Of a DNA stretch of 64,000 nucleotides, positions 18,995 to 31,713 are shown in pieces. The DNA is from Lepidurus packardi (taxonomy: Eukaryota > Arthropoda > Branchiopoda > Notostraca > Triopsidae). Below the pieces are notes generated by a model, which was given only the letters and a program-made list of their open reading frames with translations, was not told the DNA's origin and did no database searches. Where the stretch lies: positions 914,375 through 978,374 of the forward strand of contig JAKZAN010000002.1 of the NCBI GenBank assembly GCA_023053545.1. Direction: 5' to 3'. The stretch's first letter is position 1. Each line of letters starts with the position of its first letter. The translations under genes were made by a program, and so were the position numbers.

Positions 18995-19060
18995 TCCCTT
19001 GCTGGATTTGGACTGAATAAGAAGCTTCTACAGTTGGCAACTTATATAGGGCTGCTCGAA
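18995..19060 (-). promoter_or_regulatory. Q-type core promoter: TATATAA plus TCAGTCC initiator
   Basis: The same promoter as in front of cassette P, here about 100 bases upstream of the Q frames. After the initiator comes AGAAAGTAAGCAC, a possible splice donor. Other Q-type copies are near 20314, 23261, 26801, 29747, 32696 and 35621, so the array holds 13 promoter copies in all. Confidence 0.6.
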
Positions 19061-19332
19061 CTGCTCTTGTCTTACCTTCCCACGCTGTATAGGTCCGCTA
19101 AAACAAAAAACTCATAACTCTCGATGGATTTTTTGACAGGAAGGGTAGCAACGTCTGCAAAATCTTTTCTGATCATTTTAACGGCTTTCCTTACTTTTTC
19201 TATTGCCCACACCCAATAACAGCGAAATGAAAATGTTGCCTATAGCGAAATGTTGCCTATAGTCGCTCCGGGTTTCGGCTTTTCGAGGTTTTGCCGCCTA
19301 GTCGCTCCGGCTTTAGGCTTTTAGGCAAAAAG

Positions 19333-20208
19333 TCAGTACTGCTCACCGTGTACTCCCTTCCTGTCTTCTCTTCCCACGGTACGTAGGCTACACAATCGCT
19401 TTTCAGTTGTTCCTTTTTTGTCGTACTCTTCCTTCTTTTGCTCAATGTATTGCTTGCACTGATCCATGTCGCCGTCAACCTGATCAGATGGTGTTACGGG
19501 TATCGATGTCAACTGATCTAAGAACTTTAGGATCGCGGTGTGTATTCGATTACCATACTTAGTGACTGAGCGGAGGCCGTAGCGGACGAGATAGTACAAG
19601 AACCGTTCAAGAAAGCGTACCTTTTGGCTGGTTGCAACGCACGCGACAGTCCCTTCAGGTGTGCCTCCAAGATACTTGATGATTCTAGATCGGATGCGAG
19701 CTGTGTTACCTCCGCTGCTGTCGCCTGCGAAGACGACGTGGAGATGTGATCCGTGGTCGAAGGTGACGAAGCTCGGGACTGTTTTGTAGGCTTTGGCTGC
19801 TTTGGCCCTCCAGTCTCTGGTCTGTTGGGACTTGAAGATCGTGAACGTGTTGAGGATCTTCCCTGTTCCATCTCCTCCTCCGACTCCGAAATTTTCCGTT
19901 TGAGCCGCTCGGCATTCTTCTTCTGCATTGCTCTCGCCTTCGCTTGCCGTATCGCCCATAGTTCGTCTTCCAATTCTTTCGTTGACTTGGCCGGTTTCGA
20001 TTCTCTCTGCGGACCCTCTTGCGCGTTTAATCTCCCTCCAGCTAGCTTCGAGCACATCACCGTCTGCATTATCCTCCAAGGTTTCTCCATCTTGTTGTTC
20101 GCTATCAGATGCATTGTCTCGTTCTTGTTCTTCGTAAGTGCTAGTATTAGGTCCTGAAGATCCTCTGTCAAGTAATAGGTCGGTTCGCTTTCTTTTGAGC
20201 CCAAGGTG
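19333..20208 (-). pseudogene. Cassette Q copy 2: NS1-like frame
   Basis: The second Q of unit 1, 1272 bp from copy 1. One base change alters Thr to Met in this frame (RRTMGD). The flanking repeat downstream reads CTCCGGCTTTAGG instead of CTCCGGGTTTAGG. Motifs are as in copy 1. Confidence 0.5.
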
Positions 20209-20216
20209 TTAGAACT
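19527..20216 (-). pseudogene. Cassette Q copy 2: NS2-like frame
   Basis: Same as copy 1 except for one Arg-to-Trp change (DELWAIRQ), caused by the same base that changes the NS1-like frame. Confidence 0.45.
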
Positions 20217-21243
20217 TCAAGAACTTCAATATAAATTCAACCAATGCTTAAAAAGTGCTTACTTTCTCCCTTGCTGGATTTGGACTGAATAAGAAGCTTC
20301 TACAGTTGGCAACTTATATAGGGCTGCTCGAACTGCTCTTGTCTTACCTTCCCACGCTGTATAGGTCCGCTAAAACAAAAAACTCATAACTCTCGATGGA
20401 TTTTTTGACAGGAAGGGTAGCAACGTCTGCAAAATCTTTTCTGATCATTTTAACGGCTTTCCTTACTTTTTCAATTGCCCACACCCAATAACAGCGAAAT
20501 GAAGCTTGAAATTTAGCGAAAACTAAAAGAATTAATAAAGGAAACTCTAAAGATCGCAAAACTAAATACAACTTTGTAGACTGCTAGGTGGTTGCCTAGT
20601 CGCTCCGGGTTTCGGCTTTTCGAGGTTTTGCCGCCTAGTCTCTCCGGGTTTAGGCTTTTAGGCAAAAAGTCAGTACTGCTCACCGTGTACTCCCTTTCTG
20701 TCTTCGATTCCCACGGTACGTTAGGCTACACAATCTTTTCTGCTTTTTCCAGAAACTTCCTTACTTTTGCTATTGCCCCGCACCCACTACTTGTTTTTAG
20801 GCTTTTTTTTTAGGTTTTTAGGCTTTTCTTTTTAGGCTAATCTACTCGAGCTCTTGTAAAAAGTAGTCTAGTAAAACAAGTTCCTTTAACTAATCTAAAC
20901 GCCCTACATTTGTCATTGTAATTCTTGCGATCGTAATCGTCATGCAGCTTACTTAAAGTTAATCATGGTTGCTGCCTGACTTTGGTAGTTAGATAATGCA
21001 CTCCAAAAGAACCTGGTCTATTCATTAAAACAACACAGGAACCTTTTTTTTCCAAAGCCAAAACCGTCGGAGCTTATATACGGGTAGTGTTGCGTACAGG
21101 CTTGTTACAGACATATTTAACTAATAAAAAAAAGTAAACTTATCTTCAAAGGCATGTCCTGCATTGCGATTTTAAAAGAACAAAATAACAAGATGGCTGT
21201 CGAGAATATGACTTTTGTATTGATGATTGATTTGGGAAGGGAA

Positions 21244-21712
21244 TTAAGGGAGGGGCTTGGTTCGACACTGGGCGGCACGATGCCCGTTCCGCCCGCACGA
21301 ATGGCAGCGGCCACGGAAGCGACTATAACAAGAAAGGTAATCAGAATAAATTAATTAAAAAGCTAATTATTTACTTGGCTTCCGGGCCATTGCTACTGGC
21401 CGCTTCAATGGCCGCTTTAATGCCCGCTTCAATGGCCGCTCGCAGCAGCCCCTCCTGATGGGGGTTCCTTCCCCTATGTCCTCCCCTCCATCTGCCCCGC
21501 CCTCCGCGCTTAGACAGGCCTGGGATGGCGCTGGCGGCCGGCGTGGCGGCGGCAGCAGGCGTGGGGGCGGCAGCAGGCGTAGGGGCGACAGCAGCAGGCG
21601 TGGGGGCGGCAGGCGGGGTGGGGGCGGCAGGCGGGGCGACGGCAGCAGGCGGGGCGACGGCAGGCGGGGTGACGGCAGGCGGGGCGACGGCAGGCGGGGT
21701 GACGGTTTCCAT
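21244..21712 (-). CDS. Cassette P, unit 2 (138 aa)
   Basis: Exons 21375-21712 and 21244-21322 with the same 52-bp intron. One Ala codon fewer in the Pro/Ala tract than unit 1; otherwise identical, including the CHSCGRNGHRAAQC knuckle. Confidence 0.65.
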
Positions 21713-22279
21713 CTGGATAGTTAACAAAAGAAACAAGAAACGAGTTTTTGTATTAGCTTTCGAAATATGCAAGGTTTGTGATAATTACGTCTAAAAAATA
21801 TTAAAAATAGCGAAATGAAGCGGGAAATTATTGACAATTCAAGAATGAACAAAAAGAGACACTAAGAACCGCAAGAACTTCAATATAAATTCAACCAATG
21901 CTTACTTTTCAATCAACCTTACTAATTCAACCAATACTTTCTCCCTTGTTGGATTTGGACTGAATAAGAAGCTTCTAAAGTTGGCAACTTATATAGGGCT
22001 GCTCGAACTGCTCTTGTCTTACCTTCCCACGCTGTATAGGTCCGCTAAAACAAAAAACTCATAACTCTCGATGGATTTTTTGACAGGAAGGGTAGCAACG
22101 TCTGCAAAATCTTTTCTGATCATTTTAACGGCTTTCCTTACTTTTTCTATTGCCCACACCCAATAACAGCGAAATGAAAATGTTGCCTATAGCGAAATGT
22201 TGCCTATAGTCGCTCCGGGTTTCGGCTTTTCGAGGTTTTGCCGCCTAGTCGCTCCGGGTTTAGGCTTTTAGGCAAAAAG

Positions 22280-23155
22280 TCAGTACTGCTCACCGTGTAC
22301 TCCCTTCCTGTCTTCTCTTCCCACGGTACGTAGGCTACACAATCGCTTTTCAGTTGTTCCTTTTTTGTCGTACTCTTCCTTCTTTTGCTCAATGTATTGC
22401 TTGCACTGATCCATGTCGCCGTCAACCTGATCAGATGGTGTTACGGGTATCGATGTCAACTGATCTAAGAACTTTAGGATCGCGGTGTGTATTCGATTAC
22501 CATACTTAGTGACTGAGCGGAGGCCGTAGCGGACGAGATAGTACAAGAACCGTTCAAGAAAGCGTACCTTTTGGCTGGTTGCAACGCACGCGACAGTCCC
22601 TTCAGGTGTGCCTCCAAGATACTTGATGATTCTAGATCGGATGCGAGCTGTGTTACCTCCGCTGCTGTCGCCTGCGAAGACGACGTGGAGATGTGATCCG
22701 TGGTCGAAGGTGACGAAGCTCGGGACTGTTTTGTAGGCTTTGGCTGCTTTGGCCCTCCAGTCTCTGGTCTGTTGGGACTTGAAGATCGTGAACGTGTTGA
22801 GGATCTTCCCTGTTCCATCTCCTCCTCCGACTCCGAAATTTTCCGTTTGAGCCGCTCGGCATTCTTCTTCTGCATTGCTCTCGCCTTCGCTTGCCGTATC
22901 GCCCGTAGTTCGTCTTCCAATTCTTTCGTTGACTTGGCCGGTTTCGATTCTCTCTGCGGACCCTCTTGCGCGTTTAATCTCCCTCCAGCTAGCTTCGAGC
23001 ACATCACCGTCTGCATTATCCTCCAAGGTTTCTCCATCTTGTTGTTCGCTATCAGATGCATTGTCTCGTTCTTGTTCTTCGTAAGTGCTAGTATTAGGTC
23101 CTGAAGATCCTCTGTCAAGTAATAGGTCGGTTCGCTTTCTTTTGAGCCCAAGGTG
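22280..23155 (-). pseudogene. Cassette Q copy 3: NS1-like frame
   Basis: Protein identical to copy 1 over the 248-residue segment with the H-x-H and YYLVRYG motifs. Confidence 0.5.
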
Positions 23156-23163
23156 TTAGAACT
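22474..23163 (-). pseudogene. Cassette Q copy 3: NS2-like frame
   Basis: Protein identical to copy 1; overlaps the NS1-like frame in the same way. Confidence 0.45.
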
Positions 23164-23500
23164 TCAAGAACTTCAATATAAATTCAACCAATGCTTAAAA
23201 AGTGCTTACTTTCTCCCTTGCTGGATTTGGACTGAATAAGAAGCTTCTACAGTTGGCAACTTATATAGGGCTGCTCGAACTGCTCTTGTCTTACCTTCCC
23301 ACGCTGTATAGGTCCGCTAAAACAAAAAACTTCCAAGTCCAACTCCCCTCCGCTCCGTCCCAGACAAGTCCAACTCAAGTCCAACTCCTGGCAAATGATT
23401 TGAGCAAGTCCGCAAGTCCCCTTACCGGAAATTTTACTGAAACGGTTAGACACTTTCAAGAAAGTTTATTGAGCTTGAGCAAAGTCAAAAGTCGCAATAT

Positions 23501-24010
23501 TCACTGTACAAATTTTTGATTGCATCGCAAAAACATCAGATTTTCGAACACATCGGGAACAATTCTTGCTCGGTCAGGTCGCAGAATCTTACCCCCATAA
23601 CTAAAGATTCGCTCTACTGGAGCTGAAGTTGCAGGGGTATGTAAGTGGTTAGATGCCAACTTCGCAAGCTTCGGAAACCTATTATTATGAGTTTTCCAAA
23701 AGCTGAATACATCAGAAGTTTTGGAGATACAAGGTTCAGATAAGTACGCCTCGAGTTCGCTCGAAACAGGAATGGATAGGACTGAACACTGTGGATTTGT
23801 AAATAGGAGGCTATCGAGTTCAGCATAACTCTCGATGGATTTTTTGACAGGAAGGGTAGCAACGTCTGCAAAATCTTTTCTGATCATTTTAACGGCTTTC
23901 CTTACTTTTTCAATTGCCCACACCCAATAACAGCGAAATGAAGCTTGAAATTTAGCGAAAACTAAAAGAATTAATAAAGGAAACTCTAAAGATCGCAAAA
24001 CTAAATACAA
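23501..24010 (-). pseudogene. hAT transposase C-terminal fragment with dimerisation domain
   Basis: The 169-codon frame ends with DVFSFWKTHNNRFPKLAKLA, PATSAPVERIFSYGG and PDVFENLMFLRC, the standard hAT C-terminal dimerisation (hATC) motif series. Only unit 2 keeps it whole. The other units retain the first part (AIEKVRKAVKMIRKDFADVA ... KKSIESYE), then the deletion described for unit 2. This shows that one component of the array unit is derived from a hAT element. Confidence 0.8.
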
Positions 24011-24682
24011 CTTTGTAGACTGCTAGGTGGTTGCCTAGTCGCTCCGGGTTTCGGCTTTTCGAGGTTTTGCCGCCTAGTCTCTCCGGGTTTAGGCTTTTAG
24101 GCAAAAAGTCAGTACTGCTCACCGTGTACTCCCTTTCTGTCTTCGATTCCCACGGTACGTTAGGCTACACAATCTTTTCTGCTTTTTCCAGAAACTTCCT
24201 TACTTTTGCTATTGCCCCGCACCCACTACTTGTTTTTAGGCTTTTTTTTTAGGTTTTTAGGCTTTTCTTTTTAGGCTAATCTACTCGAGCTCTTGTAAAA
24301 AGTAGTCTAGTAAAACAAGTTCCTTTAACTAATCTAAACGCCCTACATTTGTCATTGTAATTCTTGCGATCGTAATCGTCATGCAGCTTACTTAAAGTTA
24401 ATCATGGTTGCTGCCTGACTTTGGTAGTTAGATAATGCACTCCAAAAGAACCTGGTCTATTCATTAAAACAACACAGGAACCTTTTTTTTCCAAAGCCAA
24501 AACCGTCGGAGCTTATATACGGGTAGTGTTGCGTACAGGCTTGTTACAGACATATTTAACTAATAAAAAAAAGTAAACTTATCTTCAAAGGCATGTCCTG
24601 CATTGCGATTTTAAAAGAACAAAATAACAAGATGGCTGTCGAGAATATGACTTTTGTATTGATGATTGATTTGGGAAGGGAA

Positions 24683-25151
24683 TTAAGGGAGGGGCTTGGT
24701 TCGACACTGGGCGGCACGATGCCCGTTCCGCCCGCACGAATGGCAGCGGCCACGGAAGCGACTATAACAAGAAAGGTAATCAGAATAAATTAATTAAAAA
24801 GCTAATTATTTACTTGGCTTCCGGGCCATTGCTACTGGCCGCTTCAATGGCCGCTTTAATGCCCGCTTCAATGGCCGCTCGCAGCAGCCCCTCCTGATGG
24901 GGGTTCCTTCCCCTATGTCCTCCCCTCCATCTGCCCCGCCCTCCGCGCTTAGACAGGCCTGGGATGGCGCTGGCGGCCGGCGTGGCGGCGGCAGCAGGCG
25001 TGGGGGCGGCAGCAGGCGTAGGGGCGACAGCAGCAGGCGTGGGGGCGGCAGGCGGGGTGGGGGCGGCAGGCGGGGCGACGGCAGCAGGCGGGGCGACGGC
25101 AGGCGGGGTGACGGCAGGCGGGGCGACGGCAGGCGGGGTGACGGTTTCCAT
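24683..25151 (-). CDS. Cassette P, unit 3 (138 aa)
   Basis: Exons 24814-25151 and 24683-24761; same sequence and intron as unit 2. Confidence 0.65.
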
Positions 25152-25718
25152 CTGGATAGTTAACAAAAGAAACAAGAAACGAGTTTTTGTATTAGCTTTC
25201 GAAATATGCAAGGTTTGTGATAATTACGTCTAAAAAATATTAAAAATAGCGAAATGAAGCGGGAAATTATTGACAATTCAAGAATGAACAAAAAGAGACA
25301 CTAAGAACCGCAAGAACTTCAATATAAATTCAACCAATGCTTACTTTTCAATCAACCTTACTAATTCAACCAATACTTTCTCCCTTGTTGGATTTGGACT
25401 GAATAAGAAGCTTCTAAAGTTGGCAACTTATATAGGGCTGCTCGAACTGCTCTTGTCTTACCTTCCCACGCTGTATAGGTCCGCTAAAACAAAAAACTCA
25501 TAACTCTCGATGGATTTTTTGACAGGAAGGGTAGCAACGTCTGCAAAATCTTTTCTGATCATTTTAACGGCTTTCCTTACTTTTTCTATTGCCCACACCC
25601 AATAACAGCGAAATGAAAATGTTGCCTATAGCGAAATGTTGCCTATAGTCGCTCCGGGTTTCGGCTTTTCGAGGTTTTGCCGCCTAGTCGCTCCGGGTTT
25701 AGGCTTTTAGGCAAAAAG

Positions 25719-26594
25719 TCAGTACTGCTCACCGTGTACTCCCTTCCTGTCTTCTCTTCCCACGGTACGTAGGCTACACAATCGCTTTTCAGTTGTTCCT
25801 TTTTTGTCGTACTCTTCCTTCTTTTGCTCAATGTATTGCTTGCACTGATCCATGTCGCCGTCAACCTGATCAGATGGTGTTACGGGTATCGATGTCAACT
25901 GATCTAAGAACTTTAGGATCGCGGTGTGTATTCGATTACCATACTTAGTGACTGAGCGGAGGCCGTAGCGGACGAGATAGTACAAGAACCGTTCAAGAAA
26001 GCGTACCTTTTGGCTGGTTGCAACGCACGCGACAGTCCCTTCAGGTGTGCCTCCAAGATACTTGATGATTCTAGATCGGATGCGAGCTGTGTTACCTCCG
26101 CTGCTGTCGCCTGCGAAGACGACGTGGAGATGTGATCCGTGGTCGAAGGTGACGAAGCTCGGGACTGTTTTGTAGGCTTTGGCTGCTTTGGCCCTCCAGT
26201 CTCTGGTCTGTTGGGACTTGAAGATCGTGAACGTGTTGAGGATCTTCCCTGTTCCATCTCCTCCTCCGACTCCGAAATTTTCCGTTTGAGCCGCTCGGCA
26301 TTCTTCTTCTGCATTGCTCTCGCCTTCGCTTGCCGTATCGCCCGTAGTTCGTCTTCCAATTCTTTCGTTGACTTGGCCGGTTTCGATTCTCTCTGCGGAC
26401 CCTCTTGCGCGTTTAATCTCCCTCCAGCTAGCTTCGAGCACATCACCGTCTGCATTATCCTCCAAGGTTTCTCCATCTTGTTGTTCGCTATCAGATGCAT
26501 TGTCTCGTTCTTGTTCTTCGTAAGTGCTAGTATTAGGTCCTGAAGATCCTCTGTCAAGTAATAGGTCGGTTCGCTTTCTTTTGAGCCCAAGGTG
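25719..26594 (-). pseudogene. Cassette Q copy 4: NS1-like frame
   Basis: Protein identical to copy 1. Confidence 0.5.
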
Positions 26595-26602
26595 TTAGAA
26601 CT
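25913..26602 (-). pseudogene. Cassette Q copy 4: NS2-like frame
   Basis: Protein identical to copy 1. Confidence 0.45.
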
Positions 26603-26764
26603 TCAAGAACTTCAATATAAATTCAACCAATGCTTAAAAAGTGCTTACTTTCTCCCTTGCTGGAGGTCGGTTCGCTTTCTTTTGAGCCCAAGGTGTTAGA
26701 ACTTCAAGAACTTCAATATAAATTCAACCAATGCTTAAAAAGTGCTTACTTTCTCCCTTGCTGG
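26563..26764 (-). repeat. 101-bp tandem duplication upstream of cassette Q in unit 3
   Basis: AGGTCGGTTCGCTTTCTTTT through CTTTCTCCCTTGCTGG occurs twice in a row, so the beginning of the Q frames is repeated between Q and its promoter. Confidence 0.85.
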
Positions 26765-27730
26765 ATTTGGACTGAATAAGAAGCTTCTACAGTTGGCAAC
26801 TTATATAGGGCTGCTCGAACTGCTCTTGTCTTACCTTCCCACGCTGTATAGGTCCGCTAAAACAAAAAACTCATAACTCTCGATGGATTTTTTGACAGGA
26901 AGGGTAGCAACGTCTGCAAAATCTTTTCTGATCATTTTAACGGCTTTCCTTACTTTTTCAATTGCCCACACCCAATAACAGCGAAATGAAGCTTGAAATT
27001 TAGCGAAAACTAAAAGAATTAATAAAGGAAACTCTAAAGATCGCAAAACTAAATACAACTTTGTAGACTGCTAGGTGGTTGCCTAGTCGCTCCGGGTTTC
27101 GGCTTTTCGAGGTTTTGCCGCCTAGTCTCTCCGGGTTTAGGCTTTTAGGCAAAAAGTCAGTACTGCTCACCGTGTACTCCCTTTCTGTCTTCGATTCCCA
27201 CGGTACGTTAGGCTACACAATCTTTTCTGCTTTTTCCAGAAACTTCCTTACTTTTGCTATTGCCCCGCACCCACTACTTGTTTTTAGGCTTTTTTTTTAG
27301 GTTTTTAGGCTTTTCTTTTTAGGCTAATCTACTCGAGCTCTTGTAAAAAGTAGTCTAGTAAAACAAGTTCCTTTAACTAATCTAAACGCCCTACATTTGT
27401 CATTGTAATTCTTGCGATCGTAATCGTCATGCAGCTTACTTAAAGTTAATCATGGTTGCTGCCTGACTTTGGTAGTTAGATAATGCACTCCAAAAGAACC
27501 TGGTCTATTCATTAAAACAACACAGGAACCTTTTTTTTCCAAAGCCAAAACCGTCGGAGCTTATATACGGGTAGTGTTGCGTACAGGCTTGTTACAGACA
27601 TATTTAACTAATAAAAAAAAGTAAACTTATCTTCAAAGGCATGTCCTGCATTGCGATTTTAAAAGAACAAAATAACAAGATGGCTGTCGAGAATATGACT
27701 TTTGTATTGATGATTGATTTGGGAAGGGAA

Positions 27731-28199
27731 TTAAGGGAGGGGCTTGGTTCGACACTGGGCGGCACGATGCCCGTTCCGCCCGCACGAATGGCAGCGGCCA
27801 CGGAAGCGACTATAACAAGAAAGGTAATCAGAATAAATTAATTAAAAAGCTAATTATTTACTTGGCTTCCGGGCCATTGCTACTGGCCGCTTCAATGGCC
27901 GCTTTAATGCCCGCTTCAATGGCCGCTCGCAGCAGCCCCTCCTGATGGGGGTTCCTTCCCCTATGTCCTCCCCTCCATCTGCCCCGCCCTCCGCGCTTAG
28001 ACAGGCCTGGGATGGCGCTGGCGGCCGGCGTGGCGGCGGCAGCAGGCGTGGGGGCGGCAGCAGGCGTAGGGGCGACAGCAGCAGGCGTGGGGGCGGCAGG
28101 CGGGGTGGGGGCGGCAGGCGGGGCGACGGCAGCAGGCGGGGCGACGGCAGGCGGGGTGACGGCAGGCGGGGCGACGGCAGGCGGGGTGACGGTTTCCAT
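27731..28199 (-). CDS. Cassette P, unit 4 (138 aa)
   Basis: Exons 27862-28199 and 27731-27809; same sequence and intron as unit 2. Confidence 0.65.
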
Positions 28200-28766
28200 C
28201 TGGATAGTTAACAAAAGAAACAAGAAACGAGTTTTTGTATTAGCTTTCGAAATATGCAAGGTTTGTGATAATTACGTCTAAAAAATATTAAAAATAGCGA
28301 AATGAAGCGGGAAATTATTGACAATTCAAGAATGAACAAAAAGAGACACTAAGAACCGCAAGAACTTCAATATAAATTCAACCAATGCTTACTTTTCAAT
28401 CAACCTTACTAATTCAACCAATACTTTCTCCCTTGTTGGATTTGGACTGAATAAGAAGCTTCTAAAGTTGGCAACTTATATAGGGCTGCTCGAACTGCTC
28501 TTGTCTTACCTTCCCACGCTGTATAGGTCCGCTAAAACAAAAAACTCATAACTCTCGATGGATTTTTTGACAGGAAGGGTAGCAACGTCTGCAAAATCTT
28601 TTCTGATCATTTTAACGGCTTTCCTTACTTTTTCTATTGCCCACACCCAATAACAGCGAAATGAAAATGTTGCCTATAGCGAAATGTTGCCTATAGTCGC
28701 TCCGGGTTTCGGCTTTTCGAGGTTTTGCCGCCTAGTCGCTCCGGGTTTAGGCTTTTAGGCAAAAAG

Positions 28767-29642
28767 TCAGTACTGCTCACCGTGTACTCCCTTCCTGTCT
28801 TCTCTTCCCACGGTACGTAGGCTACACAATCGCTTTTCAGTTGTTCCTTTTTTGTCGTACTCTTCCTTCTTTTGCTCAATGTATTGCTTGCACTGATCCA
28901 TGTCGCCGTCAACCTGATCAGATGGTGTTACGGGTATCGATGTCAACTGATCTAAGAACTTTAGGATCGCGGTGTGTATTCGATTACCATACTTAGTGAC
29001 TGAGCGGAGGCCGTAGCGGACGAGATAGTACAAGAACCGTTCAAGAAAGCGTACCTTTTGGCTGGTTGCAACGCACGCGACAGTCCCTTCAGGTGTGCCT
29101 CCAAGATACTTGATGATTCTAGATCGGATGCGAGCTGTGTTACCTCCGCTGCTGTCGCCTGCGAAGACGACGTGGAGATGTGATCCGTGGTCGAAGGTGA
29201 CGAAGCTCGGGACTGTTTTGTAGGCTTTGGCTGCTTTGGCCCTCCAGTCTCTGGTCTGTTGGGACTTGAAGATCGTGAACGTGTTGAGGATCTTCCCTGT
29301 TCCATCTCCTCCTCCGACTCCGAAATTTTCCGTTTGAGCCGCTCGGCATTCTTCTTCTGCATTGCTCTCGCCTTCGCTTGCCGTATCGCCCGTAGTTCGT
29401 CTTCCAATTCTTTCGTTGACTTGGCCGGTTTCGATTCTCTCTGCGGACCCTCTTGCGCGTTTAATCTCCCTCCAGCTAGCTTCGAGCACATCACCGTCTG
29501 CATTATCCTCCAAGGTTTCTCCATCTTGTTGTTCGCTATCAGATGCATTGTCTCGTTCTTGTTCTTCGTAAGTGCTAGTATTAGGTCCTGAAGATCCTCT
29601 GTCAAGTAATAGGTCGGTTCGCTTTCTTTTGAGCCCAAGGTG
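28767..29642 (-). pseudogene. Cassette Q copy 5: NS1-like frame
   Basis: Protein identical to copy 1. Confidence 0.5.
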
Positions 29643-29650
29643 TTAGAACT
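28961..29650 (-). pseudogene. Cassette Q copy 5: NS2-like frame
   Basis: Protein identical to copy 1. Confidence 0.45.
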
Positions 29651-30677
29651 TCAAGAACTTCAATATAAATTCAACCAATGCTTAAAAAGTGCTTACTTTC
29701 TCCCTTGCTGGATTTGGACTGAATAAGAAGCTTCTACAGTTGGCAACTTATATAGGGCTGCTCGAACTGCTCTTGTCTTACCTTCCCACGCTGTATAGGT
29801 CCGCTAAAACAAAAAACTCATAACTCTCGATGGATTTTTTGACAGGAAGGGTAGCAACGTCTGCAAAATCTTTTCTGATCATTTTAACGGCTTTCCTTAC
29901 TTTTTCAATTGCCCACACCCAATAACAGCGAAATGAAGCTTGAAATTTAGCGAAAACTAAAAGAATTAATAAAGGAAACTCTAAAGATCGCAAAACTAAA
30001 TACAACTTTGTAGACTGCTAGGTGGTTGCCTAGTCGCTCCGGGTTTCGGCTTTTCGAGGTTTTGCCGCCTAGTCTCTCCGGGTTTAGGCTTTTAGGCAAA
30101 AAGTCAGTACTGCTCACCGTGTACTCCCTTTCTGTCTTCGATTCCCACGGTACGTTAGGCTACACAATCTTTTCTGCTTTTTCCAGAAACTTCCTTACTT
30201 TTGCTATTGCCCCGCACCCACTACTTGTTTTTAGGCTTTTTTTTTAGGTTTTTAGGCTTTTCTTTTTAGGCTAATCTACTCGAGCTCTTGTAAAAAGTAG
30301 TCTAGTAAAACAAGTTCCTTTAACTAATCTAAACGCCCTACATTTGTCATTGTAATTCTTGCGATCGTAATCGTCATGCAGCTTACTTAAAGTTAATCAT
30401 GGTTGCTGCCTGACTTTGGTAGTTAGATAATGCACTCCAAAAGAACCTGGTCTATTCATTAAAACAACACAGGAACCTTTTTTTTCCAAAGCCAAAACCG
30501 TCGGAGCTTATATACGGGTAGTGTTGCGTACAGGCTTGTTACAGACATATTTAACTAATAAAAAAAAGTAAACTTATCTTCAAAGGCATGTCCTGCATTG
30601 CGATTTTAAAAGAACAAAATAACAAGATGGCTGTCGAGAATATGACTTTTGTATTGATGATTGATTTGGGAAGGGAA

Positions 30678-31146
30678 TTAAGGGAGGGGCTTGGTTCGAC
30701 ACTGGGCGGCACGATGCCCGTTCCGCCCGCACGAATGGCAGCGGCCACGGAAGCGACTATAACAAGAAAGGTAATCAGAATAAATTAATTAAAAAGCTAA
30801 TTATTTACTTGGCTTCCGGGCCATTGCTACTGGCCGCTTCAATGGCCGCTTTAATGCCCGCTTCAATGGCCGCTCGCAGCAGCCCCTCCTGATGGGGGTT
30901 CCTTCCCCTATGTCCTCCCCTCCATCTGCCCCGCCCTCCGCGCTTAGACAGGCCTGGGATGGCGCTGGCGGCCGGCGTGGCGGCGGCAGCAGGCGTGGGG
31001 GCGGCAGCAGGCGTAGGGGCGACAGCAGCAGGCGTGGGGGCGGCAGGCGGGGTGGGGGCGGCAGGCGGGGCGACGGCAGCAGGCGGGGCGACGGCAGGCG
31101 GGGTGACGGCAGGCGGGGCGACGGCAGGCGGGGTGACGGTTTCCAT
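30678..31146 (-). CDS. Cassette P, unit 5 (138 aa)
   Basis: Exons 30809-31146 and 30678-30756; same sequence and intron as unit 2. Confidence 0.65.
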
Positions 31147-31713
31147 CTGGATAGTTAACAAAAGAAACAAGAAACGAGTTTTTGTATTAGCTTTCGAAAT
31201 ATGCAAGGTTTGTGATAATTACGTCTAAAAAATATTAAAAATAGCGAAATGAAGCGGGAAATTATTGACAATTCAAGAATGAACAAAAAGAGACACTAAG
31301 AACCGCAAGAACTTCAATATAAATTCAACCAATGCTTACTTTTCAATCAACCTTACTAATTCAACCAATACTTTCTCCCTTGTTGGATTTGGACTGAATA
31401 AGAAGCTTCTAAAGTTGGCAACTTATATAGGGCTGCTCGAACTGCTCTTGTCTTACCTTCCCACGCTGTATAGGTCCGCTAAAACAAAAAACTCATAACT
31501 CTCGATGGATTTTTTGACAGGAAGGGTAGCAACGTCTGCAAAATCTTTTCTGATCATTTTAACGGCTTTCCTTACTTTTTCTATTGCCCACACCCAATAA
31601 CAGCGAAATGAAAATGTTGCCTATAGCGAAATGTTGCCTATAGTCGCTCCGGGTTTCGGCTTTTCGAGGTTTTGCCGCCTAGTCGCTCCGGGTTTAGGCT
31701 TTTAGGCAAAAAG

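Larger units (their letters stand above)
16405..20591 (-). repeat. Array unit 1 (left end in the gap; cassette Q duplicated)
   Basis: It contains one P cassette (17023-17494) and two Q cassettes (18061-18936 and 19333-20208) spaced 1272 bp apart. The duplicated piece includes Q, its promoter and the hAT fragment, which accounts for the extra length of this unit. Confidence 0.85.
20592..24030 (-). repeat. Array unit 2 (3439 bp, keeps an extra ~491-bp hAT segment)
   Basis: One P and one Q. Between 23329 and 23820 it carries sequence absent from all other units. Its loss in the others joins AAAACAAAAAAC directly to TCATAACTCTCGATGG. Confidence 0.85.
24031..27078 (-). repeat. Array unit 3 (3048 bp, with a 101-bp local duplication)
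   Basis: One P and one Q. The extra ~100 bases are a tandem duplication upstream of Q (about 26563-26764). Confidence 0.85.
27079..30025 (-). repeat. Array unit 4 (2947 bp, standard form)
   Basis: One P and one Q without extra segments; a reference for the standard unit. Confidence 0.85.
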
